A DNA stretch of 64,000 bases from UBA1422 sp963676385 (GCA_963676385.2 CAXXMM010000007.1:62001-126000); one strand, 5' to 3'. Positions 42,309 to 51,434 are shown, counted from the first letter of the stretch. Notes: generated from the sequence alone by a model not told the origin. Made by a program: numbers and translations.

Positions 42309-43199
42309 TTAAAGCCACTTCTTTTTTTTGAAAAATACGATTCCCCCAATAAAGGTAATCAGGCTGACGATGGCCACCACCGGATATGCCCAGTCTGATT
42401 GGAACTCCGGCATTTTGAGATTCATCCCATACCACCCCACCAACAAAGTAAGGGGCATGAAGATGGTGGCAACAATGGTGAATACCTTCATCAAATTATT
42501 TTGCTCAATATCGGTTTGGGCTTGATAGGCCTCTCGCAATTGGGAAACATACTCATGAAGGTTTTGGGCTTCCATCAGCACCCGATCCATTTTATCATTT
42601 AATATTTTAAAATGTCGCAGCATTTCATCGGTCATTAAATTATTTTCGTTTTCGTAAAGTCCCTGCAAAATCCGTCCCAGAGTTTCCGCATATTTTTTGA
42701 GTCGCCGGATTTCTTTTCGGTACTCAATAATCTTCTGAGGTGCAGTTTCTTCCCCCGCCATGATGTGCCCGTCCCCGGCCATAAGAAGTCCGTTTTCCGT
42801 TTCGGTAATCCGGTCTTCCAACGCTTCTATATACTCAAAGTCTTCCCGAATCAGCTCGGAAAAAAACAGTTGCAGCACTTTGTCCGGATTGGCAATGGAT
42901 GCATCCGACGGTGCAGGGCCCAGACCCTCTTCCGTCATGGAAATAATCGACTCTCTGGTTTGCGCCGAGAGACAGAGAAACACCACGTCCTTATCTCTCA
43001 AGGAAATGATTATTTTTTCTGTGGTTCGCTCCGGATCCTCGCTTTGCAATAGTTGGAAGGAAAAGATGGTTTCGTCGGGAAGACTTTCAAATTCCAAAAC
43101 CCTAGACTCTTGGACTTGTTTTAATAAATTATCGCTGACCAACTTTCTTACCGGCTGGGGCAACTGATTATTTTGTTCCAATTGAATGACATAAATCAT
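42309..43199 (-). CDS. CorA-family divalent cation transporter
   Basis: A 296-residue CorA-type channel, Mg2+ or another divalent cation being the likely substrate. A soluble N-terminal funnel (about 1-230) is followed by two C-terminal helices separated by the pore signature YGMNLKMPEF (about 263-272). MPLTLLVGWYGMN immediately before it is classic. The tail is very basic (FFKKKKWL). The start MIYVIQ is chosen because AGGAGG lies about ten bases upstream. It is the first gene of a tight minus-strand unit: corA, Fe-ADH, inactive M50 paralog, M50 protease. Confidence 0.85.
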   Translation of the reverse strand: MIYVIQLEQNNQLPQPVRKLVSDNLLKQVQESRVLEFESLPDETIFSFQLLQSEDPERTTEKIIISLRDKDVVFLCLSAQTRESIISMTEEGLGPAPSDASIANPDKVLQLFFSELIREDFEYIEALEDRITETENGLLMAGDGHIMAGEETAPQKIIEYRKEIRRLKKYAETLGRILQGLYENENNLMTDEMLRHFKILNDKMDRVLMEAQNLHEYVSQLREAYQAQTDIEQNNLMKVFTIVATIFMPLTLLVGWYGMNLKMPEFQSDWAYPVVAIVSLITFIGGIVFFKKKKWL

Positions 43200-43273
43200 C
43201 TTGCATTTACCTCCTATTTTTCTCTTCATTATACATGAGCATATGATATAATGCAAAAAAGGAGATGAAAAAC

Positions 43274-44527
43274 ATGGGAAAAGAAACAGCAAAGAAAACC
43301 AAGATTGAACAACTTTATCAGGAGCTTTTAGGGCTAACGGTATTGGGCCGCATTCTGGCTAATCCTGACATGAATCGCCTAATGACTGTCTTGGAAATGG
43401 TGTCTCAATCCAATACAACAAATGGAAAAATACAAGGCTATAGCGCATTTTTGTCCGGACTTTACCAAACCCATACTGACATTGGCAGGTGGCTTTTGGA
43501 TCTTCTATTGGACGACGAAAACGTTTGTGTCAAACGTCGAGGTGCCGGATTAAATATCTCCCCCATTCTCCAACAAGCGGTCAATCGGGATTTAGCTATT
43601 CTGGAACGTCTGGCTGTCCTTGATTCTGTTGGGCTGAAGGAAGCATTGCAAATAGACGATTTGTTTTCGGATTGGAGGGGAGCGGACTGGACTTGGGGAG
43701 AGGTTCAACTGACTTCCGAGTATGCTAGTTTTCTCAAAAAACTTCCCACCCAAGGATACGGAATTTGGGCTCGCCATTACGCTTTTACCCTGTCTGATGG
43801 CTTACCCCGACCGGTTGCCCATCCGGATCCTCAAGCTTTGTCTCACCTTTTTGGATATGAACGGCAACGGGAATCCATTCGCCAAAATATTGAAGCCTTC
43901 CTGCGAGGCAAAGCGTGGCAAAACATGTTGCTTTATGGAGATGCCGGTACCGGAAAAAGTTCCACCATTAAGGCCTTTGCCAAAGAATATGCCCCTAGGG
44001 GACTTCGCATCATTGAAGTCCCCAAGAATCAATTGGGCCGTTTGCCGGCCTTCATTGAAACCTTAGGAGAAAACCCGCTGAAGTTTATTTTGTTTATTGA
44101 TGACTTGACATTTTCTCAAGTGGACGACGATTTTACCGCATTAAAAACCACTTTGGAAGGAGGACTGTTATCTCAAGGAAATAACGTGGTGGTGTTTGCC
44201 ACCACCAATCGACGTCATCTGGTGAAGGAATCCTATGGAGAGAGGCTGGGGGAACCCTTGTATGTAAACGACGGCTTGCAGGAAACCATGGGTTTGGCCA
44301 GTCGATTCGGCCTGAACATTATTTTTGAAGCGCCAAAAAAACAGGAGTACACCTTCATTGTGGAATCCCTTGCAAAAGAAAAGGGCATCAAGATGCCCTT
44401 AGAAGAACTGACTCGTTTGGCGGAGGCCTATGCCATCCGTAACAACGGACGAAGCCCAAGAGTGGCCAAACAATTTATAGATTCTATTTTGCTGCAACAA
44501 CTTCCACTTCCACAAGGACGCTTTTAG
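43274..44527 (+). CDS. DUF815-family AAA ATPase
   Basis: A 417-residue protein with an N-terminal helical region (about 1-185) and a C-terminal AAA-like ATPase: Walker A GDAGTGKSS (about 222-230), Walker B ILFIDDLTF (about 270-278), sensor VVVFATTNRRHLVKES, and a lid region ending RSPRVAKQFIDSIL. DUF815 proteins are widespread but functionally unassigned MoxR/ORC-like ATPases. The start MGKETA has AAGGAG nine bases upstream. A TATAAT box lies just upstream at 43247-43252. The last 44 bases overlap the 3' end of ridA on the opposite strand. Confidence 0.82.
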   Translation: MGKETAKKTKIEQLYQELLGLTVLGRILANPDMNRLMTVLEMVSQSNTTNGKIQGYSAFLSGLYQTHTDIGRWLLDLLLDDENVCVKRRGAGLNISPILQQAVNRDLAILERLAVLDSVGLKEALQIDDLFSDWRGADWTWGEVQLTSEYASFLKKLPTQGYGIWARHYAFTLSDGLPRPVAHPDPQALSHLFGYERQRESIRQNIEAFLRGKAWQNMLLYGDAGTGKSSTIKAFAKEYAPRGLRIIEVPKNQLGRLPAFIETLGENPLKFILFIDDLTFSQVDDDFTALKTTLEGGLLSQGNNVVVFATTNRRHLVKESYGERLGEPLYVNDGLQETMGLASRFGLNIIFEAPKKQEYTFIVESLAKEKGIKMPLEELTRLAEAYAIRNNGRSPRVAKQFIDSILLQQLPLPQGRF

Positions 44528-44858
44528 GCAGTTCTTTTACTGCCACGGTGGAACGAGACGGATTGGAAACAAAGTAGTTGGCGTAGATTTGATTAAAGGC
44601 GGCGAAGTTTGACATCTCCGACAAAAAACAGGTGGTTTTCACCACATTTTCAAAAGTCATGCCGGCAGCAGCCAGCAGGGCTTTTATATTGTTGCAGACC
44701 TTTTCGGTTTGGGCTTCAATATCCTTCCCTTCAACCTGTCCTGATACTGCATCCAACGGAATCTGCCCGGAGCAGTACAAGGTGTTGTCCACCAAAATAG
44801 CCTGTGAATACGGGCCAATGGGGGCAGGAACATTTTCAGTAAAAATTGTCTTTTTCAT
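44484..44858 (-). CDS. ridA: RidA-family enamine/imine deaminase
   Basis: A 124-residue YjgF/YER057c protein that hydrolyses the reactive 2-aminoacrylate/2-aminocrotonate intermediates released by PLP enzymes such as threonine dehydratase. APIGPYSQAI (about 11-20), LYCSGQIPLD, VVKTTCFLSEM and the anionic-site arginine in NPSRSTVAV are all present. The start MKKTIF is set by AAAGGGACAACC. It is the last gene of the ilv operon, directly after ilvA, which makes its substrate. Its 3' end overlaps that of the convergent DUF815 gene. Confidence 0.92.
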   Translation of the reverse strand: MKKTIFTENVPAPIGPYSQAILVDNTLYCSGQIPLDAVSGQVEGKDIEAQTEKVCNNIKALLAAAGMTFENVVKTTCFLSEMSNFAAFNQIYANYFVSNPSRSTVAVKELPKSVLVEVEVVAAK

Positions 44859-44917
44859 TGGTTGTCCCTTTCTTGCGCGGTGTGTTCTTTTGCGTCGCGG
44901 TTTTACCAGTATTATTT

Positions 44918-46120
44918 TCAAGGTTTGTGAATTAGTTTGTAGCCGGCTTTATTAAAGGCCGCCTCTATTTCTTTCAGGTGGTCATGATTTCTGGTTTCCA
45001 TGGAAACATGAAGGTAACAGCCATTGATATCCGTGTTTTCTCCACCCACCTTATGGCTGACCTTGGTGACGTTTGCCCCGGTCTTTGCAATAATGTCCGC
45101 CACATCCCGCAGTTGTCCCGGCTTATCCAACAGTTCAATGGTGACTTCCGAAAGTCTGCCGGAAGTTTCCAGCCCGCGGTTGATGACTCTGGATAAAATG
45201 TTCACATCAATATTTCCACCGGAAACGATGGCGCAAACCGTCTTTCCCTCCAAGGGAAGTTTGTTGAAAAGCACTGCAGCCACCGACACAGCACCAGCGC
45301 CTTCTGCCACCAGTTTTTGTTGTTCCATTAAGGTCAATATCCCCGTTGCGATTTCGTTGTCAGAAACGGTGATGACCTGATCCACATATTTTTGGCACAT
45401 GTCAAAGGTCAGTTCTCCCGGACATTTCACGGCAATGCCATCGGCAAAAGTGGATACTGCAGCCAGTCCGCAATGTTGATTTTTTTCCATGGCGTTGGAC
45501 ATGCTGCATGCCCCTTCTGCCTGGACACCATATACTTTGCAGGTGGGTTTCAGTTTTTTAATGACATAGGCAATCCCGGAAATCAATCCGCCGCCGCCCA
45601 CCGGCACCACCACCGCATCCAAATCCGGTAGTTGCTGGAGAATTTCCAAACCAATGGTTCCTTGTCCTGCGATAACGTCTTCATCGTTAAACGGATGGAC
45701 AAAAGCCGCACCGGTTTGTTTCTGCCAAGCGACTGCCTCGTTATAGGCATCATCATAAACTCCATCCACCAACTTAATGTCAGCACCGTATTGTCGAGTT
45801 GCTTCCACTTTGGAAATCGGTGCGGTACTGGGAAGAAATATGGTGGCGGAAATCCCCAAGGCTCTGGCTGCAAAGCCGACTCCTTGTGCATGATTTCCTG
45901 CAGAGCAAGCCACCACACCCTTGGCCCGTTCCTCCGGGCTCATTTGACTCATTTCAAAATAGGCGCCTCGCAGTTTAAACGACCCGGTGTTTTGCAGGTT
46001 TTCAGTTTTGAGAAATAGGTTGCAGTTGGTTTTGATGTTGGAAGCCGGAATCATATCGGTTTCTCGGATTACATTTTTCAACTGATGGGCTGCCTGATAC
46101 ACACGTTCCAATGTTAACAT
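44918..46120 (-). CDS. ilvA: Threonine dehydratase with C-terminal ACT domain
   Basis: A 400-residue PLP enzyme converting threonine to 2-oxobutanoate plus ammonia, the first step toward isoleucine. PLP lysine K49 is in NTGSFKLRGA; SAGNHAQGVGFAA, VVPVGGGGLISGI and IVSGGNIDVN follow; the C-terminal ACT-type regulatory domain occupies about residues 325-400 (LLDKPGQLRDVADIIAKTGA). Length fits the short (TdcB-like plus single ACT) form found in many Firmicutes. It is 13 bases downstream of ilvD in the ilvBNCDA-ridA cluster, which argues for a biosynthetic role. Confidence 0.92.
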   Translation of the reverse strand: MLTLERVYQAAHQLKNVIRETDMIPASNIKTNCNLFLKTENLQNTGSFKLRGAYFEMSQMSPEERAKGVVACSAGNHAQGVGFAARALGISATIFLPSTAPISKVEATRQYGADIKLVDGVYDDAYNEAVAWQKQTGAAFVHPFNDEDVIAGQGTIGLEILQQLPDLDAVVVPVGGGGLISGIAYVIKKLKPTCKVYGVQAEGACSMSNAMEKNQHCGLAAVSTFADGIAVKCPGELTFDMCQKYVDQVITVSDNEIATGILTLMEQQKLVAEGAGAVSVAAVLFNKLPLEGKTVCAIVSGGNIDVNILSRVINRGLETSGRLSEVTIELLDKPGQLRDVADIIAKTGANVTKVSHKVGGENTDINGCYLHVSMETRNHDHLKEIEAAFNKAGYKLIHKP

Positions 46121-46133
46121 GAATTTACTTCCT

Positions 46134-47798
46134 TTACTCCATCACCGCTCCCCGATTTGCACCGGTCACGTTCCTCATATAGCGTACCAGCCAGCCGGAA
46201 GTGACTCTTGGAGCCGGGGCTTGGTATGATTTCTTCCTTAGGGCTAATTCTTTATCGGTTACCTGGGCATGAATGGTGTGTCCGGGAATGTCAATCTCGA
46301 TGATATCGCCTTCCGCCAATAATCCAATGGGCCCCCCTGCCGCCGCTTCCGGGCAAACGTGACCGATGGAAGCGCCTTTGCTGGCCCCGCTAAATCTGCC
46401 GTCGGTGATAAGGGCAACTGACTTGTCCAGTCCCATGCCGGCCAACGCACTGGTTGGTCCAAGCATTTCCCGCATACCCGGTCCGCCTTTCGGTCCTTCG
46501 TAACGAATGATTACCACATCTCCCTCTTTTATTTTTCCCGCATAGATGGCCTCAATGGCCTGTTCTTCTCCATCAAATACTCTGGCAGGTCCGGTGTGCT
46601 GCAACATTTCCGGGGCAACGGCGCTTCGCTTCACGACGCAACCGTCAGGAGAAATGTTTCCTCGAAGAATGGCAATGCCGCCGGTGGCGCTATATGGCTT
46701 TTCAATGGGGCGAATCACCGTATTGTCCAGAGACTTGGCGGTTTTTAGATTTTCCTTGAGGGTTTTCCCTGTAGCTGTCATCACGTTCAGGTTCAATAGC
46801 TTATTTTTCTTTAATTCTGCCAAAACTGCCTGAACCCCTCCCGCCTGATACAGATCCACAATATGAGTAGGTCCCGCCGGGGCCAGTCGACAAAGGTTAG
46901 GGACTTTATCGCTAAACTCATTGAACAGGTTCAAATCAACATCCACCTTGGCCTCATTGGCGATGGCCATTAGATGCAGTACACTGTTGGTGGAGCACCC
47001 CAGGGCCATATCGCAGGCAATGGCGTTTTCTACCGATTCTTTGTTGATAATGTCTCTGGCGGTAATGCCTACTTCAACCAATTCCATGATTTTCATGCCC
47101 GCTTCTTTGGCCAAGCGAATCCTGCCGCTGCTGATGGCGGGGATGGTGCCGTTGCCTGGCAATGCAATGCCAATGGCTTCGCACAGGCAGTTTAGACTAT
47201 TGGCTGTGAACATTCCCGCACAGGATCCACATCCGGGGCAAGCGTTTTGCTCCGTTTCCGTCAGCCCTTCATCTGAAATGAGGTTGGCCTTTCTGGCTCC
47301 CACCGCTTCAAAAACCGTATTCAAATCAATTTCTTTGCCACCCAGTATGCCGGGCATCATAGGCCCCCCCGAGCAGACAATAGCGGGGATATCCAGTCTA
47401 GCCGCAGCCATCACCATGCCGGGAACGATTTTGTCGCAATTGGGAATAAGAACCAAGCCATCAAAGCAATGTGCCATAGCCATGGTTTCCAAACTGTCGG
47501 CAATTAGTTCTCTGCTGGCCAAACTGTATTTCATTCCTTCATGACCCATGGCAATACCGTCGCATACACCAATGGAAGGAATAAGAATCGGTGTGCCGCC
47601 GGCCATTCGAACCCCTGTCTTGGCAGCTTCCGCAATCTTGTCCAGATGAATATGTCCCGGGACAATTTCGCTGTGTGCGGAAACCACGCCAATCAAAGGA
47701 CGCTTCAGTTCTTCTTCTGTATATCCCATGGAATAAAACAAGCTTCGCATGGGGGCACGTTCAATGCCTTTGGTCACTTTATCACTTCTCAGTTTCAT
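46134..47798 (-). CDS. ilvD: Dihydroxy-acid dehydratase
   Basis: A 554-residue iron-sulphur enzyme of the third common step of valine and isoleucine synthesis. Cluster-binding cysteines lie in LIPNCDKIVPGM and CPGCGSCAGMFTANS; GPKGGPGMREML and ITDGRFSGASKGASIGHV are diagnostic of the IlvD/Edd family. The start codon is preceded by TAGGAGAACCCA. Ten bases separate it from ilvC. The product acts in the cytoplasm on 2,3-dihydroxy-isovalerate and its methyl homologue. Confidence 0.95.
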   Translation of the reverse strand: MKLRSDKVTKGIERAPMRSLFYSMGYTEEELKRPLIGVVSAHSEIVPGHIHLDKIAEAAKTGVRMAGGTPILIPSIGVCDGIAMGHEGMKYSLASRELIADSLETMAMAHCFDGLVLIPNCDKIVPGMVMAAARLDIPAIVCSGGPMMPGILGGKEIDLNTVFEAVGARKANLISDEGLTETEQNACPGCGSCAGMFTANSLNCLCEAIGIALPGNGTIPAISSGRIRLAKEAGMKIMELVEVGITARDIINKESVENAIACDMALGCSTNSVLHLMAIANEAKVDVDLNLFNEFSDKVPNLCRLAPAGPTHIVDLYQAGGVQAVLAELKKNKLLNLNVMTATGKTLKENLKTAKSLDNTVIRPIEKPYSATGGIAILRGNISPDGCVVKRSAVAPEMLQHTGPARVFDGEEQAIEAIYAGKIKEGDVVIIRYEGPKGGPGMREMLGPTSALAGMGLDKSVALITDGRFSGASKGASIGHVCPEAAAGGPIGLLAEGDIIEIDIPGHTIHAQVTDKELALRKKSYQAPAPRVTSGWLVRYMRNVTGANRGAVME

Positions 47799-47807
47799 TG
47801 GGTTCTC

Positions 47808-48803
47808 CTATTTTTTTAGCCAGGACATCATTTTTCGCAGTTCCTGTCCAACTTTGCATAGCAGATGCTCGGATTCTCGTCTTCTGGTGGTCAAGAATTT
47901 TGCCTGACGGCCGGCGGACATTTCTCTTACAAATTCACTGGCAAAGGCGCCGGACTGAATGTCTTCCAACACTTCCTTCATGGCGGCTCTGGTTTCCTTG
48001 GTGATAATTTTTTTGCCTACGTGGTAATCGCCGAATTCGGCTGTATTGGATACGGAGTATCTCATCATTTCAAACCCGCCGCTGTTAATCAAGTCAACAA
48101 TCAATTTCATTTCGTGAACACATTCAAAGTAGGCCATTTCCGGTTCATATCCGGCTTCAACCAAGGTATCAAACCCGGCCTTCATCAATTCGGTGACGCC
48201 GCCGCAAAGAACTGCCTGCTCACCGAACAAATCGGTTTCGGTTTCTTCTTTGTAGGTGGTTTCCAAAATCCCCGCTCGGCCTGCGCCAATACCGGATGCA
48301 TATGCCAAAGCATAGTCTTTGGCTTTGCCGGATTTGTCCTGATGGATCGCAATCAAACTGGGCACGCCTTTGCCCTCTTGATATTGAGTTCGAACTGTAT
48401 GCCCGGGTCCTTTGGGAGCTACCATAATAACATCCAAGTACTCAGCGGGTTTAATCAGATTAAAGTGAATATTAAAACCGTGGGCAAACATGAGCACGTT
48501 GCCTTCTTCCAGATTCGGGGCAACTTCGTTATTGTAGATGTCAGCCGCTTTTTCGTCCGGCACCAACATCATGACAAAGTCTCCTTTTTTGGCTGCAGAT
48601 GGAACATCCATGACAGGAATCCCAGCGGCCTCAACATCTTTCCAGCTTTTTGAATCCGGCCTGAGGCCTACAATAACCTTTGCCCCGCTATCTTTCAGGT
48701 TTTGGGCGTGGGCATGGCCCTGGCTTCCAAATCCGATGATAGCGATGGTTTTGCCGTCTAACAGCCCCAAATTGCAATCCTGGTCATAATACTTCTTGAT
48801 CAT
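47808..48803 (-). CDS. ilvC: Ketol-acid reductoisomerase
   Basis: A 331-residue class I KARI that rearranges and reduces acetolactate/acetohydroxybutyrate with NAD(P)H and Mg2+. The Rossmann motif GFGSQGHAHAQNLKDSG (about 26-42), MLVPDE, APKGPGHTVR, and ETDLFGEQAVLCGG with the Mg-binding acidic residues are visible. MIKKYYDQD is taken as the start because GGAG lies six bases upstream; an in-frame ATG at 48815 is too close to that site. Part of ilvBNCDA-ridA. Confidence 0.95.
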   Translation of the reverse strand: MIKKYYDQDCNLGLLDGKTIAIIGFGSQGHAHAQNLKDSGAKVIVGLRPDSKSWKDVEAAGIPVMDVPSAAKKGDFVMMLVPDEKAADIYNNEVAPNLEEGNVLMFAHGFNIHFNLIKPAEYLDVIMVAPKGPGHTVRTQYQEGKGVPSLIAIHQDKSGKAKDYALAYASGIGAGRAGILETTYKEETETDLFGEQAVLCGGVTELMKAGFDTLVEAGYEPEMAYFECVHEMKLIVDLINSGGFEMMRYSVSNTAEFGDYHVGKKIITKETRAAMKEVLEDIQSGAFASEFVREMSAGRQAKFLTTRRRESEHLLCKVGQELRKMMSWLKK

Positions 48804-48902
48804 TCTTTTCTCCATTCCCGATGCTTGGCATCGCTGTGTATCTTATTGCTTCTAATAGTATACTATATTTATTTCGGAACCGGTCTTTTGGTTCCCGAAA
48901 TG

Positions 48903-49409
48903 TTACGAAATATCCGGGCCGGTTTTCCAGCCTCGCAAAATGCCGGTAACCCCGGTTCGACAAACTTCAAGAATTTCGTAGTCTTCCAACATCTTCATCA
49001 GTCCATCAATTTTTTCCGGTGCCCCGGTGCTTTCTATAATCATACTTTCTTTTGACAAATCAACAATACGCCCTCGATAGATATCTACAATTTCCCGAAT
49101 GGCGCTTCGGTTTTCTTCGGTGGCTTTTACTTTCATCAGCAAAAGCTCCCGAAACAGGCTTTCTTCTCTGTTCAGGGGATAAATGCCCCGCACCACTTCC
49201 AGTTTCTCGGTGTGAGCCAATATCTGAGCCAGGCCCACTTCGTCCCCTTCAAAGACAATGGTGATTCTGGACAATTCCGGGTCATTGGTAGCAGACACGG
49301 TGAGGGAGTCAATATTAAAGCCTCTCCGGCCAAAAAGACCTGCCACCCGGGTCAATACATTGGCCTGGTTGTCAACAAAGATACTGATGACTTCTTTTTT
49401 TGTGGTCAT
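48903..49409 (-). CDS. ilvN: Acetolactate synthase small (regulatory) subunit
   Basis: A 168-residue ACT-domain protein that activates the catalytic subunit and mediates valine feedback inhibition. The N-terminal ACT domain shows ISIFVDNQANVLTRVAGLFG and RRGFNIDSLTVS; the second domain (about 80-160) has LLMKVKATEENRSAIREIVD and SMIIESTGAPEKIDGLMKML. It lies 12 bases after ilvB. Lengths of about 160-170 residues are usual for this subunit. Confidence 0.95.
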   Translation of the reverse strand: MTTKKEVISIFVDNQANVLTRVAGLFGRRGFNIDSLTVSATNDPELSRITIVFEGDEVGLAQILAHTEKLEVVRGIYPLNREESLFRELLLMKVKATEENRSAIREIVDIYRGRIVDLSKESMIIESTGAPEKIDGLMKMLEDYEILEVCRTGVTGILRGWKTGPDIS

Positions 49410-49421
49410 TTGGTCCGCCCC

Positions 49422-51086
49422 CTATCCGATAATCATATCTTCAATGGTTCCGCCGTTTGGAATCATCGGCAAAACCTTTTCGTTTTTGCTAAGCATGCAT
49501 TCAATCCACACAGGTCCGGTTTCTTTCATGGCAGACAAGAAGGCTTCCTTGAATTCTTCCGGGGTGGTGACTCTATATCCTTTGACACCAAACCCTTCTG
49601 CCAATTTGACAAAGTCCGTTTTTCGTTCCGGAGACGTTTGGGAATGTCGGTCCTTATAAAAGGTGGTCTGCCACTGATAAACCATACCAAGAACATGGTT
49701 GTTCATAATAACAGTGATAATGGGCAAATGCTGGCTTACCGCAGTGCAGGCCTCATTCAAATTCATGTGGAATGATCCGTCTCCGGTAATATGGATGACC
49801 CGCTTTTCCGGACTGCCCACTTGTGCTCCAATGGCGGCACCATAACCAAAGCCCATGGTTCCAAGACCGCCGCTGGTAATAAATTTGCTGGTACGGTTAT
49901 GTTTCAGATACTGGGCAGTCCACATTTGATGCTGACCCACGTCTGTAACATAAATAGTCTCTTTGTCTGTGTTATCACAAAGAATTCCTATGATTTCACT
50001 GGGATGAATGGTAGCATCCGGGACTTTACTGTCCCCAGAACACTTTTTCATTTCCTGAATTTCTTCCATCCATTCCGATCGATGTTTTTCTTGAATTAAA
50101 GGCATGAGCTGATGAAGGAATTCCTTAATATCGCTGATAATGCTATAGTCCACCAACACATTTTTGTTGATTTCGCTTTTGTCAATATCCACTTGAATGC
50201 GGACGGCTTTTTTGGCAAATTTGGCAGGGTTCAAGGCAACCCGATCGCTGAATCGGGTTCCCAATGCCAGAAGCACATCACTTCTGTCTATGGCTTTGTT
50301 GGCTGCAATGGTTCCATGCATGCCAATCATGCCCAAAGTCTTTGAATTGTCAGCGCCTACGACGCCGGCTGCCATCAACGTATACCCTACGGGGAGCTCT
50401 GCAACTTCCATGAATTCATTGAGCTCTGCTTCTGCGTTGGAAGCACAAACCCCGCCGCCTACGTAGAGTACCGGCCGCTTGGCATTGTTAATCAGATCTG
50501 CAACCTTCTTGAGAAGCTTTCGATCAATGGGCTCAGGAATGGATTTTTCTTCCGGGGTATATTCCGGTCTGTAATCCATGGTAGCCCCTGTCACATCTTT
50601 GGTGATATCCACCAAAACAGGACCCTTCCGACCACTATTGGCAATGCGAAACGCACCCATCAGTGCCTTGGGCAGGTCCTCAATTTTGTTGACAAAGTAA
50701 TTGTGTTTGGTAATGGGCATGGTGACCCCGGTAATACAGATTTCTTGAAAGGCATCCCGCCCAATCAAATGTTCCGCCACATTGGCGGTAATGGCCACCA
50801 ATGGAACGCTATCCATATAGGCAGTGGCAATGCCGGTTACCAAGTTGGTTGCCCCAGGTCCGCTGGTAGCAAAAACAACCCCGGTTTTGCCCGTGGCTCT
50901 TGCGTATCCGTCAGCCGCATGGGCGGCTCCCTGCTCGTGGGCAGACAACACGTGACGTATTCGATTCTTATATTCATATAGGGTGTCGTACAGATTCAGG
51001 GCGGCGCCCCCGGGATAGCCAAAGATGGTGTCTACCCCCTGCTCCAGCAGGATTTCTGCAACGATTTGAGATCCGGTTAGTTTCAT
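49422..51086 (-). CDS. ilvB: Acetolactate synthase large (catalytic) subunit
   Basis: A 554-residue ThDP/FAD enzyme condensing pyruvate with pyruvate or 2-oxobutanoate. The ThDP glutamate is in LSAHEQGAAHAADGYARATG (about 48-67); GPGATNLVTGIATAYMDSVP, the FAD domain with VLLALGTRFSDRVA, and the cofactor motif GDGSFHMNLNEACTAVSQHL followed by MNNHVLGMV are all standard. ATG follows AGGAAGGGATTATACC. It is the first gene of the branched-chain operon, about 270 bases downstream of a promoter and terminator-like leader. Confidence 0.95.
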   Translation of the reverse strand: MKLTGSQIVAEILLEQGVDTIFGYPGGAALNLYDTLYEYKNRIRHVLSAHEQGAAHAADGYARATGKTGVVFATSGPGATNLVTGIATAYMDSVPLVAITANVAEHLIGRDAFQEICITGVTMPITKHNYFVNKIEDLPKALMGAFRIANSGRKGPVLVDITKDVTGATMDYRPEYTPEEKSIPEPIDRKLLKKVADLINNAKRPVLYVGGGVCASNAEAELNEFMEVAELPVGYTLMAAGVVGADNSKTLGMIGMHGTIAANKAIDRSDVLLALGTRFSDRVALNPAKFAKKAVRIQVDIDKSEINKNVLVDYSIISDIKEFLHQLMPLIQEKHRSEWMEEIQEMKKCSGDSKVPDATIHPSEIIGILCDNTDKETIYVTDVGQHQMWTAQYLKHNRTSKFITSGGLGTMGFGYGAAIGAQVGSPEKRVIHITGDGSFHMNLNEACTAVSQHLPIITVIMNNHVLGMVYQWQTTFYKDRHSQTSPERKTDFVKLAEGFGVKGYRVTTPEEFKEAFLSAMKETGPVWIECMLSKNEKVLPMIPNGGTIEDMIIG

Positions 51087-51317
51087 ATGGTATAATCCCT
51101 TCCTATTTCACTTCATGAAACGGCATAGTGATATTATATGACATTTTTTCGCAAAGTCAACAATTTGTGTTACATTTTGTATAAAAATAATAGTTTTTTG
51201 CATTGTTTTTTGTTTGATTTGCACAAACATCCTCTCTGTTTCTCATTTTTCCGGGATTTTGACGTTTTTGGTATGCATTTTTTTAGGCATCTGCCTGAGA
51301 TATTACTTTTTCCACAC

Positions 51318-51356
51318 AAAAAAACCGGAGAACAAATAGGATTCTTCGGTTTTTTT
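51318..51356 (-). terminator. Terminator-like hairpin in the ilv leader (possible attenuator)
   Basis: AAAAAACCGGAGAA and TTCTTCGGTTTTTT pair with one internal mismatch, and the minus-strand side ends in seven T. It lies between the ilv promoter and ilvB, so it would stop transcription of the operon unless relieved. It could alternatively be the terminator of the DUF554 gene, although it lies more than 100 bases beyond that stop codon and downstream of the ilv promoter. Confidence 0.65.
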
Positions 51357-51358
51357 GT

Positions 51359-51397
51359 TTAAGGTTGACGTCCTGAGTCACCTAATAAACATACCAT
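51359..51397 (-). CDS. Putative 12-codon leader peptide of the ilv operon
   Basis: An open frame starting at about the second or third transcribed base encodes MVCLLGDSGRQP and stops two bases before the attenuator-like stem. It contains valine and two adjacent leucine codons. With essentially no untranslated leader it would need leaderless initiation. Control-codon density is low compared with classical ilv leaders, so it may be coincidence. Confidence 0.25.
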   Translation of the reverse strand: MVCLLGDSGRQP

Positions 51398-51405
51398 TAA
51401 ATAAG

Positions 51406-51434
51406 ATTATACTGCTGTCTTTATTTATTTGCAA
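51406..51434 (-). promoter_or_regulatory. Sigma-A promoter of the ilvBNCDA-ridA operon
   Basis: TTGCAA (51434-51429), a 17-base spacer and a perfect TATAAT (51411-51406) on the minus strand. Transcription should start near 51399, giving a leader of about 310 bases before ilvB. No T-box or other known element was recognised in the remainder of this leader. Confidence 0.7.
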
